Shown piece by piece: positions 22,752 through 34,997 of a DNA stretch of 64,000 bases. A model generated the notes under the pieces. It saw only the letters and a list, made by a program, of their open reading frames with translations. It ran no database searches and was not told where the DNA came from. The stretch is taken from assembly GCF_029227915.1 (NCBI RefSeq), contig NC_079888.1, positions 15,297,001-15,361,000 of the forward strand. The letters run 5' to 3'. A program made the translations under genes and the position numbers. Numbering within the stretch: the first letter of the stretch is position 1; each line of letters begins with the position of its first letter. This DNA is from Hydractinia symbiolongicarpus. Its lineage: Eukaryota; Cnidaria; Hydrozoa; Anthoathecata; Hydractiniidae.

Positions 22752-25700
22752 ATTTACCTAAAAATAGTCACACATCATGCTAATAAGCTGAAAAAACAAA
22801 AAACAAATCTGCATATGTGCGTTCTCATGCCTGTCAAGAATTGGTTTGAAGATAAGTCGGATATAATTCTATGTCTTCTTTTTGCAATCCTATTGAGTTT
22901 TAGTGTTTGTGTGCAAATGTGTGCTTCAGATAACATCTGTTTTAGCAACCATCAACAGTTAAGTTTCTTTTTAAATAGATTATGGGTGCTAAAGCAGGTG
23001 GTGGGGTGGGGGCAAAAAGGGAGGGGTTAAACAGTTAGGCTCAATCTACAAACCAGTGATTGTGACCAAGCTATGCCCTCTTCCGTCCCTTTTGGCGACT
23101 GCAAGGGATTCACTGCTACAACTACTTTCAAGCAAGTTTGGCTGTCATTAAAAAATAAATAGTCTGTTGTGTGTAGCGTGTTGTAAAAGTTCATATAAAA
23201 ATTAATATTGATAAAAATGGTGTATATAATATACTTGTTAAATAAGTTAAAGTTATCGGTTAAAGAAAACAGAATGAAAAAGGCACAACAGAAGACTGGA
23301 ATGATAAAAAATTAAATAAGAAACTAGAAATATAAAAATGTGCAAAAGATGAAGAAAGTTAAGTGTCTAAGAAAGTGATAGTGGCGTGATAAAAATTGAT
23401 AAACAAATAAATTAATTTAACTATTATCAGACTTCTACTATCTTTGCATAGTAGTGCAACAATAATAGAACCTGAAAGTAATGTCATTGATTTCATAACG
23501 TATCACAAATCATTAAAATATTTGACACAAGTAAGTCTAGTTAGTCGTTTTACATATTTAGTTTTTGTCCAAAGAAGATTATTCATAAAACCATTGCTTC
23601 TTATAGATACATTTTATATACAGGTACATTTTCACCAGTCAACTATTTTTGTCATTTATTTTGTGAAAAAGATTTACTGATGGTATATATAGGCGAGTTA
23701 GGTGATAGTGCAATGATGGATTCTGCATGATTTCCCAGGATTTTTTTTTGTTTAAATATACATTTTTTAATTTTTTGGTTGAAGCTACAGTATATAAGAG
23801 ATGGTATGATTATTGCGTTGTACATAGCTACAACTCATTTTTGCAGTTTAGTTAGTATCACAGGTTATAAGCAGATTGATTCGATTTTGGTGCAGTTAAA
23901 GATACTTTAGCTAATCTGGATCAGCAAACTTGATTAGGAAGTGCATCTGCCATCAAGAGTAAGAACCCCAATATGAGGGTCACTATATATTCTGCAGCTG
24001 GTAGGCTGCAAAGTTGCTAGGTAGACAGTTGTCAGGTAGAAAGCATGTGCAATTCTGTAGTAGCTTTCTTTTGGCACAATCACAACAAAATAATTTATGT
24101 TCTGGTGCACAAAGGGCGTAAAATTTCTGGAAAAATGGTGCAAACCTTATAAGTAGGTCTGCATAACTCAAAATGAGCAATAAATACTCTTTGACTCTAA
24201 GGCATGGCTACTCCTGGAAATAATAATTGCGCTTTATGTACCAAGGAAGTTTATTTTATGTTTTTAAACACCTTTTAAACCAAATAACTAACTTTAAAGC
24301 TGTGAATTTTTTTACAAAAGTGGTTTTGACTTTAAGGCTCAAATCTGTGTTGTTTTTTATCTCTCGTGTTGAGCATGATAATATGTATTACAAAATGTTT
24401 AAACCTCTAATACATTGGAACACAACTGATCAAAGAGTGAATTAATAGTTATTTAAAATTTGTTTTGAATTAACCAACAACACATTGTTCTTGGATGTTC
24501 ATTGTTCTTTTATAAGTGCTGAATAATATTTTTTAAACTATGATAAGTAATAAGCCGGCCCGTCCTGATTATGTATTTTCCGGCCTGTTTTTAACCGGGG
24601 CAAGCTGTCATACATAATCAGGGCAGTGTTTATTATCCGGGCAGAACTGCCCTAACCTTAACCCTCTAACTATAAAATTTATAGAAAAAAAGTCTCTTTG
24701 TTATTTAAAATTTTAAAACTCTAACTTCAATAAATCTTGTTCTAATACTCATATGGTGTTTAAAATTTACTACCTAGATAATTTTTTGTTTATAAATCAA
24801 AAAAAGCTACTCATTTTGTCCAAAAGGTTTTTGTTTCAGCTTTTAAAATTTTATGTTGTTAACCCAGATCCGCGGGTTATGATGGCATTTTTGTGCAAAT
24901 ATAGCTAATTATTTGAAGAACACTGCTACATCGACCTCTCCAAGAAATTCTGTACTAACAGAAGATTAAGCTAACTAACTTGAAAAAACAAAAATACCTC
25001 AATACTTTTCTTCTCCGGGAAAATGTTTTTTCAGAAAGATACTGGCGGTGTGTCGAGGGTTGGTGATTGACAGGTTTCGCTTTCAGTTCCATACGGCTTC
25101 AGCTTTAATGGGGGAAAGCATAATGGCGGAAGCAGCTGCAACATAGAAAGAAAGGTTAAGGCAATGGTTAAGGTAAAGCCATTTAAAAATAAACTTCTTC
25201 CACAAGGCCGCTAATAAATTCTTGACACTTGTCCCATCAAGTGACAATACTTGACTAAAAAAATTTAACGCCAATTTTTTACCTGACTTTTTTTAGCGAT
25301 AAGGAAACGGTGATTAAAAAAATCGTTGGGATTAATTAAATTTCTAGGCAGACGATTTCCAAAAGACGTCGGGCCATCGGGCCAAAACACAAGTTCGCCA
25401 ACCCTCTTCTTTTATTTATTTTACAAATCGCAACATTTTTTTTAAACTTAGACCTATATTTAGCGGTAACCTCGTTCCTAAGACCTTTTTCGCTTGTTGA
25501 AATCATAGACGGCGTGAAGATATAGCGTGAAATCACTGAACTGCGTATTTGAAAACCATGGAGGTATCTTAAAACAGCTTGTCTATATCTTGATTGCTTT
25601 ATCTGTTTAAAACTTGTTCGTATGATATGTGTGTTTCGTTCACTTGATCCAAAACTTAATTAGTCAAATATAATTGTTTTGTTGTGATGCCTTGGACTTT

Positions 25701-26376
25701 TGATTTACTTCCAAATGTCTCTACCTGGAATTTAATGTTAAATACTAGTTGCACGACATAAGAAAGACAAGTTTGTTTATATTTAGTATATTTAATTTCT
25801 CCTTTCTATAAAGACTTTCAAATAAAAAATCCTTTGGAAAAAGGTCAGCCGCAATAAATACAAAATATGTTCTCGCAGCGGTTTTGTACCCTTACTGCTT
25901 CAAATTCTATACATTGCCACATTTTTGTTTTCATAAATAGAACAAAAGAAATATAACTGTTGAGATTAGTAAAGAAAATAGTTTAAGAGCAAACGAAAAG
26001 ACAATACTTTCGCACTTCCCGAAATTGTTGCGTATGTATTTAAGTGAAGTTTTACTTCCACATACGGATAAAGGTTAAACTCATTAAAGAAAACAATTCT
26101 TGAGGCTTTAGAATAAGAGATCTTTTTTGTACAACAAAATCCAATGCTTTACGTGAACAACATTTCGTAAGATAGAAAAAAAAATTGCATAACTTTCTAC
26201 ATCTAACAGCGTGGCTTCAATTTACTATCACGCTTGTCCACAAGAATATTAAATTCATGCTTTATATGACAATAAACTTTCCGATTATTTGTTTATGCCA
26301 CATGTAAACGAATCACGAATTCCCCGCGTAAAAACGCCCTTATCCATTCGGTATACTATTGTCGTATCTAATATAC
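22752..26376. other. Intergenic region between UROC1 and RBM17
   Basis: The UROC1 start lies 6 nt after a good 3' splice signal (CTATTTTTAG, ending at 22758), so its leader is spliced, either to an upstream noncoding exon or by leader addition. The rest is AT-rich with no convincing exon. It contains the CCGG-rich hairpin at 24547-24650. The RBM17 3' untranslated region must occupy the end near 26376; no clear AATAAA was placed. Confidence 0.5.
24564..24622. repeat. Hairpin inside a CCGG-rich patch
   Basis: CCTGATTATGTAT at 24564-24576 is the exact reverse complement of ATACATAATCAGG at 24610-24622, with a 33-nt loop that itself holds CCGG twice. The surrounding 24553-24650 is far more GC-rich than its neighbours and has four CCGG sites. 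Looks like a small fold-back element or the end of a transposon; no gene. Confidence 0.6.
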
Positions 26377-29300
26377 TCAGCCAGCTAAATCCAGTCTTCT
26401 GAACTTTTCCTGGTTGTAAAAACCTGCCGTCACGGAACGACCACCGAAGAATCGACCATTTAAATCAACGATAGCTGAAAGAGGAAGGAAAGGACAATAA
26501 TAATTAATCATCGGTGAAAAATGGAGCAACACTTTAACTATTTGCAATGACTGAAAATGTGAACATCTTATTTAACATCTTACCTTTTATTGCAGCTTCC
26601 ATACGTTTGAATTCAACAAATATTCGCACTGCTTCTTCTTCTGCAGCACCTGGTATCTAAAAAAGTGATTATTCATCAGAAGAACCTAACCATGAACATT
26701 TATCCATACTCCATGTAAGTCGCGGTAAGTCTCTGTTAAAGGAGAAATAAAGAAATAATTGGCGATGTCAGTGGGAGCATAATAGGTACGAATAAAAGGG
26801 TTGTGTGCTGGGCCATATCAATTTAATCAAAAATGTAAAAATAAAAAAAGGAATATTGTTCATCTGGAAACTAATAGACGTTTCGGTGTTCTTTCACGCC
26901 ATGTGAGAGAACATGGTGTGAGAGACACATGGAACCCATTAAACAATGAAAGACCCGTTTCAATGTTATTAGTTTACGTGAGGACACTAAAATTTATATA
27001 CGATAATACACTCATAACAAAAAACTTTTTCAGGGTACCTATAAGATATGACGTAAGACACCGTTCCTATTCATAGTGTCGTATATTTTAAGACAGGATT
27101 TTGGTATTATATTAAAAATAGTTACCTCAAAAATAATAACTTTTACTATTTCTCCATATTTCGTTGCACACTCTTCTTCTATTTCCGGTTGCAGTTCATC
27201 GTCCACTTCTCCGGGACCGACCATATTCTACAACCACGACAAAGTAAAATACAAAATCGTTTCTGCAGATTCGCGCGTCACACGAAGCAACAATATTTTT
27301 TCTATATTCACCGTACCTTGAGTAATACAACTTTTGAGGGGTTTTTCATCATCTCCGTGATATTTGTTTCGTTCGATGCATCTTCTGTTGAAGCAGACGT
27401 TGGTGAATCATAGAGCGGTTTGTCTTTTTGTTGTTTCGCTTTCTCAACATCTTTATTGATAATTTTGCCGGCACGCTTGCCTGTTTTCTCGACCTGCAAA
27501 CACGTTGAAAGGCCCTGCTCTTCACGGCCCAATCCTTGCCCTTCTTTCCAGCCATATTTAGCCATGATTTGTGATGCAATCACGTTGCTAAAAGATTAAG
27601 ACGGAAAGAATATTTCAGCATAATGCCAACTAGAACACCTGATAGAAAATAATCATTTACAAATCAGCGAATAGCAAACACCAGACTAGCGCATCATCTA
27701 GAACACCTGATATACTAAAGTATTGTTTTTAGTGCATTCTCCTATTCTAAATATCATTTCTATTGATAAAGTGTTAAAAGTCGGAGTTAAACGTTCAAAT
27801 CCCACTCTGTTCGAAAATTTAGTTAATACTTTGGATGTAGGACACGACGATGGACAACTCTGTTCAACTTTAAGTAGATAATGCGCTAGTGTAGTGTTCT
27901 CACTGCGCTCGTTCGTGAATGTACCGGACGGATTACTTTGTATCAAGTGTCCTAGATAATGTGCTAGCCTGGTGTTTGCCCTGCGCTGGTTTGACATTAT
28001 TTCTAGGTTTTACGATGAGCATATTTGTATTAAATATATCCTATCCATGTTCAAGTTACACGCTTTTTTCTAATTCCATTTCTACATGAAAGATTTATAG
28101 CTAACACACTTCGGACACTTATTAAAAGATGCAGAAAAGAGTCGTGTTACAAGGAGATAAAAACTTACTTACCCAGTCGAGAATCCGCCTGTTCCTGCAC
28201 CATCTTTCTTTTGAATCAATTCAGGATTAACAGGTGTTGTTTCCAGTAAGGATGCTGGAGGTGCAATTGCAGCACGGCCACGGTCTAAACAGCACACACA
28301 TTAAATACGTAAGCAAAAAACGAAAAAGAAAACAAACAAACACGTCAACAACGCAGGATGAAACACAAACGATACCTCTTGGTCTATCCTCATCTCGTCT
28401 TCTTCTTCTGTCCCGATCGTCACGGTCATCGCGTTCACTGCTTCCAGCTCGTCGCCTGCGCAAAAACAACAACATAAACAACTTTTAGACAAAAGGATAT
28501 TCTGACCAGCTCAAAATAAAATTATTTTACCTAACTGGTAAAAAAGGATTATAGTACGGAATTAACCTTCTCAAAGCCCTACTACAATATAATCATTTAA
28601 GAGAAAATTTAAAGACATTAATGATTAGAAATACGCTAAAAGTGATAGGGTATAGATGAATATGAAGAAACACTAAACTTATAATTATCACACTAGTTTC
28701 TTCGGAGAAAATATTTTTCCCCAAGATTCCCATGACTTTCCAAACATTACTGTTTCGATAAAGTTTCCGGACCTTTCAGACGCCTCGCTCTGCCTTCATC
28801 ATTCCACAAATGTAACGCACATATCAAGAAAGTAGAAAAATCACTTACATGAGAAAAAAAAATTAAAAACGAAAAGAGACTATAATATAAGCTGTGGAAA
28901 AGTAACCACAGAAAACATAATCATAGAATCCAAAACTATGCGTGCGGAAAGTACATAATATCCCCGTTTAGAATATTGACATCGATAAAGGGTTAATATT
29001 TCAAGCAAGCTGATCCAGCGGCAGATAATACCATGTAACAATTCACAGTGCTAATTGGAAACACAAGATGTACCTTCGATCGCTTCTGTCATCTTTATCA
29101 CGATCCTTGCTCCGATCATCTGACCGATCTCTTTCTCTTTCCCTCTCACGTCTTTCCCGCTCACGCTCTCTCTCCTTTTCGCGCTTTTCAGCGTCTTCTT
29201 TTACGCGTGCTCGTTCTTTGAAATCATCGTAGTCGTTCGGTCGTAGCGGATTATACTCGTCGATAAGCACAATTTTTGGTTCACTTGTACCAGTTAAATT

Positions 29301-32300
29301 AGCCTTAAAGAGAAATGGAGTAAAAAAAACGAGCACATGTTTAAAATAATAGTTCAGATACGTAAGAATGGGAGGAGAAGGGCATCGATCACGAAAAACT
29401 ATTCATGGGAATAGAAGTAATACCCGTTCAAGAGAGAGGGTTCACTAAATTTTTGAAAATGAAAACCAATGCATACAAACATCAGTGCAAAAGGTGATTT
29501 TCTGAATATTCAATGGGTACTTAACATCCTTTATTAATAAAATAGGAGAAAAATTGCATCCGTATCACACAAATGGTAGAGTATCGAAAACATACTTACC
29601 AAAGTGACAGTTCCAGGACCAGAGTTTGTCAAAGTTTTGCCAGCTCTCTAACAAAAAAATATGACATAACAAAAATTGGTTAGATAAATAAAGATAAGGG
29701 TCTTGTGAGGTATAATAGAGGAGCCCTGGATGTAGTTGATAGGGTTAGTTAAGATGGAGAACAGTACAGGAAAAGAGCTTTGGATGTATTGTAGATAGTA
29801 AATTTATATTCAGAACACCTGAAGCTTACATCAGTACTTACGTTTTGTTAACATAAGAACATTTTAATGAATAAAAATAGTATATATACAACAAATAAAA
29901 TCCAGCATGCTGATTTTAATAATTTAGAAGGAGACTTCACAAATGACTTTTGGTTCAAAAAAGAGTATTTTACCAAACCTTTTGCCACACAGTATGCATT
30001 TGTATATTGGTCAGGACTTTGTGATTTAATATTTTTTGACAAATTTTTATGTCCAGTTAATTTACATGAAAATGTACACAAATGGTGCACATAATTTCAC
30101 CTAATTTAATTTCACATAAATTCACATAATTCATCCATGGTTACAACAAATTACTTTAACCTTTAGTGCATGTGCAACTTTGATTTATTACGTAACTTTT
30201 ATTTTATGTTCTCCAGGCACAAAACAATAGTAATCGTAGCCTGGATGATTGAACTTCATTAAAAACTGTTACTTTTTTCTAAAATTCAATATTTGAGGAT
30301 GTGCACAAGTTACAAAGTTTTATTTTTGTATTTTTTTACTTTTTCACAGCAAATATGGTGGTAAAAATTAGCCTAGGGTAAACATACAACATTTGTAAAA
30401 TTGCAAAACATAAATATAGAAGAGAAACCTAAATACTTCAAGAGTACTGAAAAAAGGGTTTTTGAGTTTTTAATAAACATGTTCGAACACACACAAAAAG
30501 CAATTTTAACATGCTATGAGAACCAATTGATTAGATTATGCGACATATATCAAGATGAGTTAGAAAAAATTCCCTTGCAAGAAGTGTAAAGTTTTTTTTA
30601 AAAAATGAAGCCCTCATAAATAATCATGAACTGCATTGCACTATGCGTTTTATTATCAGATTTGATAACACAATCTGAAAAGTTAATTTTCAGATTGTGT
30701 TCCTAGTTTTGTTTAGAATTAACACTAAAAAACCTGCTTGATCAACAGATCAATTGTACGTAAAGTATTCTGAGCATGTTTGGGTACTTCCACATCAGGT
30801 TGAACATAAACACCAAGGCTGTTGTAACTTACCACTCCTGTAGTTGGTGCTTTAGATGCCTTTTTTAACTGCAGCTGTGTTTTCATGAACTGAAGATTAT
30901 CTGACCATCCAGCTAAAATATGCGAGGAGTATATGTCAGGTAATAATTTCTTACATCAAAATTCACATGTATTTATATTATATATAAGCGGCGTCGTTAT
31001 TCTCAAGGGATATATCATTAAATTCTAAAAGGACCTGTTAATGTACTGGAGTGTTGAACTCTGGAAATTTAGCAGAAATGATTGTGTCTATCCTGTGACA
31101 TTTCCCCTAGAGGAAATGGTGGTAACGATGAATTGTTTACCCACTGTTATTTCTTCTTCTTATAACATCTTATGATAAATAATTTGTGCTCTAACTAGCT
31201 TCGCCAAGGTAGTCACTCTTGCAAAATATCAATAGGCTATGCATAGTTTAAAACCACATGATTGACTTTTCACAGATATTTATTAGTATCTGCATACTCA
31301 AAGCAACAATTTCCCCACTCATCTAAATGTAAATGCAACTCGTTTTGTTATACACACTGTGGTTGCTGAGATAAAAATGGGTAATAAAATTTCAAAAACA
31401 TTAAAAAAATTTTTAATACAAGCAATTTGTTATAATTATAATGTCACTTTTGTGCCAAAACACTTGGTGGCATAATACTGATCGATCAATAAGGGCCAAG
31501 CATTGCCCTCACACATGCAAATACATGGTCAATTCTGAGGAATGGGATAATAGCTAAGCCATTAACTGCTCCCCCAGTTCCACAAAAAGATTTAATAGCT
31601 GAGCAATCTTGATTTCCGAGCTTGGTACTATTAATTTGTTTTTGTAATAATTCATCTTTTCATTTAGATTAACATGGAACATATTTTAGGTATAAAATTA
31701 AAATATTAGTTTTAAATAGAATAATGCCAACGACATATTGTTTGTTCTGCTGGTAAGTACAATTATGCAGACTTGTTTCATTTGTATCTCATTGGGGCTC
31801 AACATTGCACCAGTGGAGGATGGCATGGCTATTTTCAGCTGTAATCCGCAGTTAGCAACTATGAAAGGGCAGTGTTGATTTTATCTTAGTTTTCTCATTC
31901 TTTATCAGAGTCAAGAGTCGGTGGATTATTAGCTAGGATGTACAGGTTGGCTTTAAATGGGCTTTGGTTGGTTAATTTCTTTACAATAATAATGATTATT
32001 ATTCCCATGGCCTGAGGTGTGTAATCATTGCATTTCTTAGGAAAGTATATTGGCCAGCAGGCTGTCAAATCCGACCCGAATCCGTGAATCTGATTCGTGT
32101 GTCGACTCTCGTAACCTCTGATACCACAAATCCATTTTATTTTTCCCTTTTTTGTTGTTGAATACTTTACAGAACGGTTATTGATCATCAAGCCCTTGCG
32201 CGCAGATCATCAGGAACCTAATTATTGGGATGAGTCTGGTTATGGACTTCAACTTTTTTGTATGAGATTTTTTTTTATTATCATCTTTTCAAAAGTTTAT

Positions 32301-33952
32301 TAAATGAACGACGTCTTGTTTCGATGATATATGTTTACTATGTCTCTCCCAGGACCCCGTATTCAAAGGGTATTTCCGTAAGGTATAGTACCCCGATGTG
32401 GATTCGGTATTTTCCCTTTAATCCCAAAGCACAAACTATCAAAATGGCGCATTTCTTAAGAGCGAGTTTCTGCCAGCCAGTCAGCTGTGATGATGATCTT
32501 CCACTCACATAAAAGAAAATAAAGTGTTTCATATCATAATAATACTAGAGAAGGAAACTATAAAAATTGGATTCCAGTATTGAATTTATGAGAATCTAAA
32601 TTGGATTCGTGAGAAGTAAGAACCACAAAAATCAAACTAGATTCAGTGAATCACAAAGTGGTAGTTGCAAAAATCCAAATGGATTGGCAATAGCTAAGGT
32701 CGGATTTGACAGCCTGGCCAGGATTATAAAAGTAAAGATACAATCGTCAGGTTGAAAATGTTATTTAAAGTGCTGGTATGGGTGTCTTTTGGAGCAAAAT
32801 AAATAAGTGTAAAAAAGATAAAAGAATCTTTGACAATAAAGAAATATTATTTAAGTAATGATTTCTATGATCCATCATTAGCATTGTCATTATTAGCTAC
32901 CATTCTGCTTTTCATAATATAATTTACATATAAATATTATTTGTTTCACAAGTACTCAGATAAATATTGTTTATTCCACAAGTAATCACAAAGTTTAATG
33001 AATGACTTGACATACAACATTTTGATATTTTATGGCAGTGAACATTGCTTGCACTTGTATTACACTTGCTCCCACACTAAAACAGCAACCCCTGTGCAGT
33101 GTACTTGGCAAAGGAATTTTGTTATTTCACATTTTCGACTTTTTTTCATAATTTTTACATCTCAGATATATATAAAAATATATAGGTGTCCTTTTAACTG
33201 ATAGGCCTGTTGTTAGCATCAAAATACAGGGGCTTTTGAGACAAATTGACACTTCAACTCCAATTTTAAAAATAGAAAAACAAATTGTTTGGGGTAAACA
33301 TACCCAACGGTATCAGAAACAAACTTTGTTGAAAGTTTGTTGCCATAGAGGTTTTAAAAAGGCTTTATTCGATTCAATTTGTTTGATAAATATATAAATA
33401 TATATAAATAAATAACAATATATATATATACATTACAGCTGGATAGTTTGACCTCAACTTTTTAGCATTTTAGGGTCTTATTTGACAGCAAAAGAACACC
33501 AACCCTATTTTCATTCAGGGCTCAAGTGACTCTAACACCACATATTTGTGATGCTTGCCTGAACCACAGGTTATTAAAATTGAATGGAATAGATGTCATC
33601 TCAGAACACAGCCTGAAGGCACACCATGTCAGTTGCACAACCAGTAATTTGTAGAAAAAGTTGTGACAATATTGATCAAGTTGGATAGATGGTAAAAGAC
33701 TTCTGTTGCTAGTCTAGTTTAGAATGAAAGTTATGGTTTTTACCTTTATGGTTCCTAGATCTAACAGATGGCTATAGCCATAGGTAGCAAGCTAGCTAAA
33801 TCCTTTCAAACTACACACAACACACTAAAATAAAAAAAACAAGTCGTCTTGTATAGTTTTAAGTAGCTACCTATTTGAACAGCGTCCAAGCCTTTATCTT
33901 GTTCACGTGAGTCTCCAAATCCAACACCGTCATACAATGATGTTAACGACAT
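26377..33952 (-). CDS. RBM17: Splicing factor SPF45 (RBM17), complete, 10 exons
   Basis: Nuclear spliceosome-associated factor acting at 3' splice site choice and alternative splicing. Exons: 33952-33871, 30912-30734, 29647-29600, 29303-29074, 28455-28376, 28284-28173, 27587-27317, 27227-27126, 26656-26584, 26474-26377; 424 aa, in phase throughout (human 401). Start MSLTSLYDGVGFGD matches the conserved MSLYDDL start. Then GWSDNLQFMKTQLQLKK, EYNPLRPNDYDDFKERAR, an Arg/Glu/Asp-rich stretch (about 140-206), a G-patch in exon 7 (IMAKYGWKEGQGLG, about residues 245-290), and a C-terminal UHM (MVGPGEVDDEL to the end) with the Arg-x-Phe motif as RFF at 400-402. UHMs bind Trp-containing ligand motifs of SF3b155, U2AF65 and SF1. 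Exon 2 has a second, stronger donor giving a 391-aa form. Confidence 0.94.
27661..27992. mobile_element. Fold-back element in an RBM17 intron
   Basis: The start (27661 onward, with CAAACACCAGACTAGCGCAT) is repeated inverted at the end (27946-27992, with GTGCTAGCCTGGTGTTTG). The arms are about 50 bp with a few mismatches. A third partial copy sits inside at 27872-27915 in the same orientation as the right arm, and a fragment (CTAGAACACCTGATA) lies just left at about 27631. A 99-codon minus-strand frame across it is a by-product. Between RBM17 exons 6 and 7. Confidence 0.75.
30667..30701. repeat. Perfect 15-bp hairpin beside the RBM17 exon 2 donor
   Basis: AACACAATCTGAAAA, a 5-base loop, then the exact reverse complement. 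In the direction of RBM17 transcription it begins 33 nt after the weak exon 2 donor (AG|GTTTTT at 30733), so it would form early in the intron. Confidence 0.7.
30833..30912 (-). other. RBM17: Short form of RBM17 exon 2 (alternative 5' splice site)
   Basis: Within exon 2 a near-consensus donor GTG|GTAAGT lies at 30832. Using it ends the exon at 30833, drops 99 nt (33 codons, residues 55-87) and keeps frame with exon 3. The distal donor at 30733 is AG|GTTTTT, much weaker. The 33-residue segment (starting VSYNSLGVYVQPDVEVPK) has no obvious counterpart in human SPF45, so the short form may be the main one. Confidence 0.55.
32060..32714. mobile_element. 655-bp TIR element with 9-bp target duplication
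   Basis: GGCTGTCAAATCCGACC at 32060-32076 is exactly inverted at 32698-32714. The flanks are TGGCCAGCA (32051-32059) and TGGCCAGGA (32715-32723), a 9-bp direct repeat with one mismatch. A 9-bp target duplication with TIRs is typical of Mutator-like elements. No transposase inside; the interior repeats ATTGGATTC-like words. It sits in RBM17 intron 1. Non-autonomous MULE is the best guess. Confidence 0.68.
33386..33431. repeat. TA-rich microsatellite
   Basis: Imperfect TATA/TAAA run including an uninterrupted TATATATATATA near 33419. In RBM17 intron 1. Confidence 0.85.
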
Positions 33953-34669
33953 CTTAATTTTTTAATGTCACAAAAAACTGTGAACAATACAAAACTTGAA
34001 CTATCGCTAATTTTTCCCTGCTGTAACTGTTGTTACTGCATCTACCATTTTGATTGCGATTGTTTCCTCGCAAGTCGGGTTTTTTAAAACCAGGTGGAGG
34101 AGATTATTGCGTGTTTCACCTGAGATACTTTTATAAAATCTCCATTTTGATTTTCCCTAATCATCAGAGAATTACCAACTGAAACCAGTATATCCACTTC
34201 ATTTTAAATTTTCTACAATAAAAGGTCACTTTCTGGTAAAACTGTTTCTCTAAAAGACCTTTTATGTGAACCTACTTCTCTGCTATGGAAATATTAAGAT
34301 GGGAGGAGGTTAGAGTTCAACCTCGTGCCCATGGATTGTTATAGGATTTTTTTTAATGCAAAATACCTAAAAAGCACTGCAAACAAGGTTGGAAAGAGAT
34401 TATGGGCTATCTTAGATACACCAAACACAGCTAGGGCCTATAGCGTTTGTTTTATATGGTAATAAAGCAAATACTAGAGGCTTGAGATCGAGGTTGGCAT
34501 TAAAATTAAACAATGGTTAATTTTTCCTAGGGTGTGGTACGTAGTAACATAAATGAAATAAATGTTGTTTAAAGCAGCTAAACATGTTTAGGGCGCAATT
34601 TAAAACCGTCATTATCTTTATCATCAATATCCTCTTGAGGTTTTTTGTATTTGTGATAGTATAGAAATT

Positions 34670-34744
34670 ATGGATGTCGTCTCTATTGTCAAAAGGTTTA
34701 CAGAAATCGTAGATCCATTTCCTATTGAGAATGTTTCAATCAGT
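34670..34744 (+). CDS. Possible first exon of an unrecognised gene
   Basis: ATG at 34670 opens 25 codons (MDVVSIVKRFTEIVDPFPIE and five more) that end at a consensus-like donor AGT|GTAAGT at 34745. It lies 718 bp from the RBM17 start on the opposite strand, as in a shared divergent promoter. No family is recognised, and its link to the exon-like pieces at 38500-38892 is unproven. It may be chance. Confidence 0.28.
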
Positions 34745-34997
34745 GTAAGTCAAATTCAAGTACGACAGTAATTTTGTGCATCGGTAACATACTGCCAGGC
34801 AGTGAGCCGCATTCGAATGGCGGTCTCCTGAAATGGGAACCGCATACGTACCCACCACACTAAGTGCAGGAATATGTTAGCGACACACGCCGATAACTTA
34901 TCTGATTGGCGTGTACATGTGGATGAAGTTATATGATGGCAAGTACGTGTAAGATGATCACAAGTCTGTTCGAGGTTTTTTGCAAAAAACAAAAACA

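Noticed and set aside
28227-28488. Several frames on both strands
   Set aside because: Shadows of the Arg/Asp-rich RBM17 exon 5 and part of exon 6.
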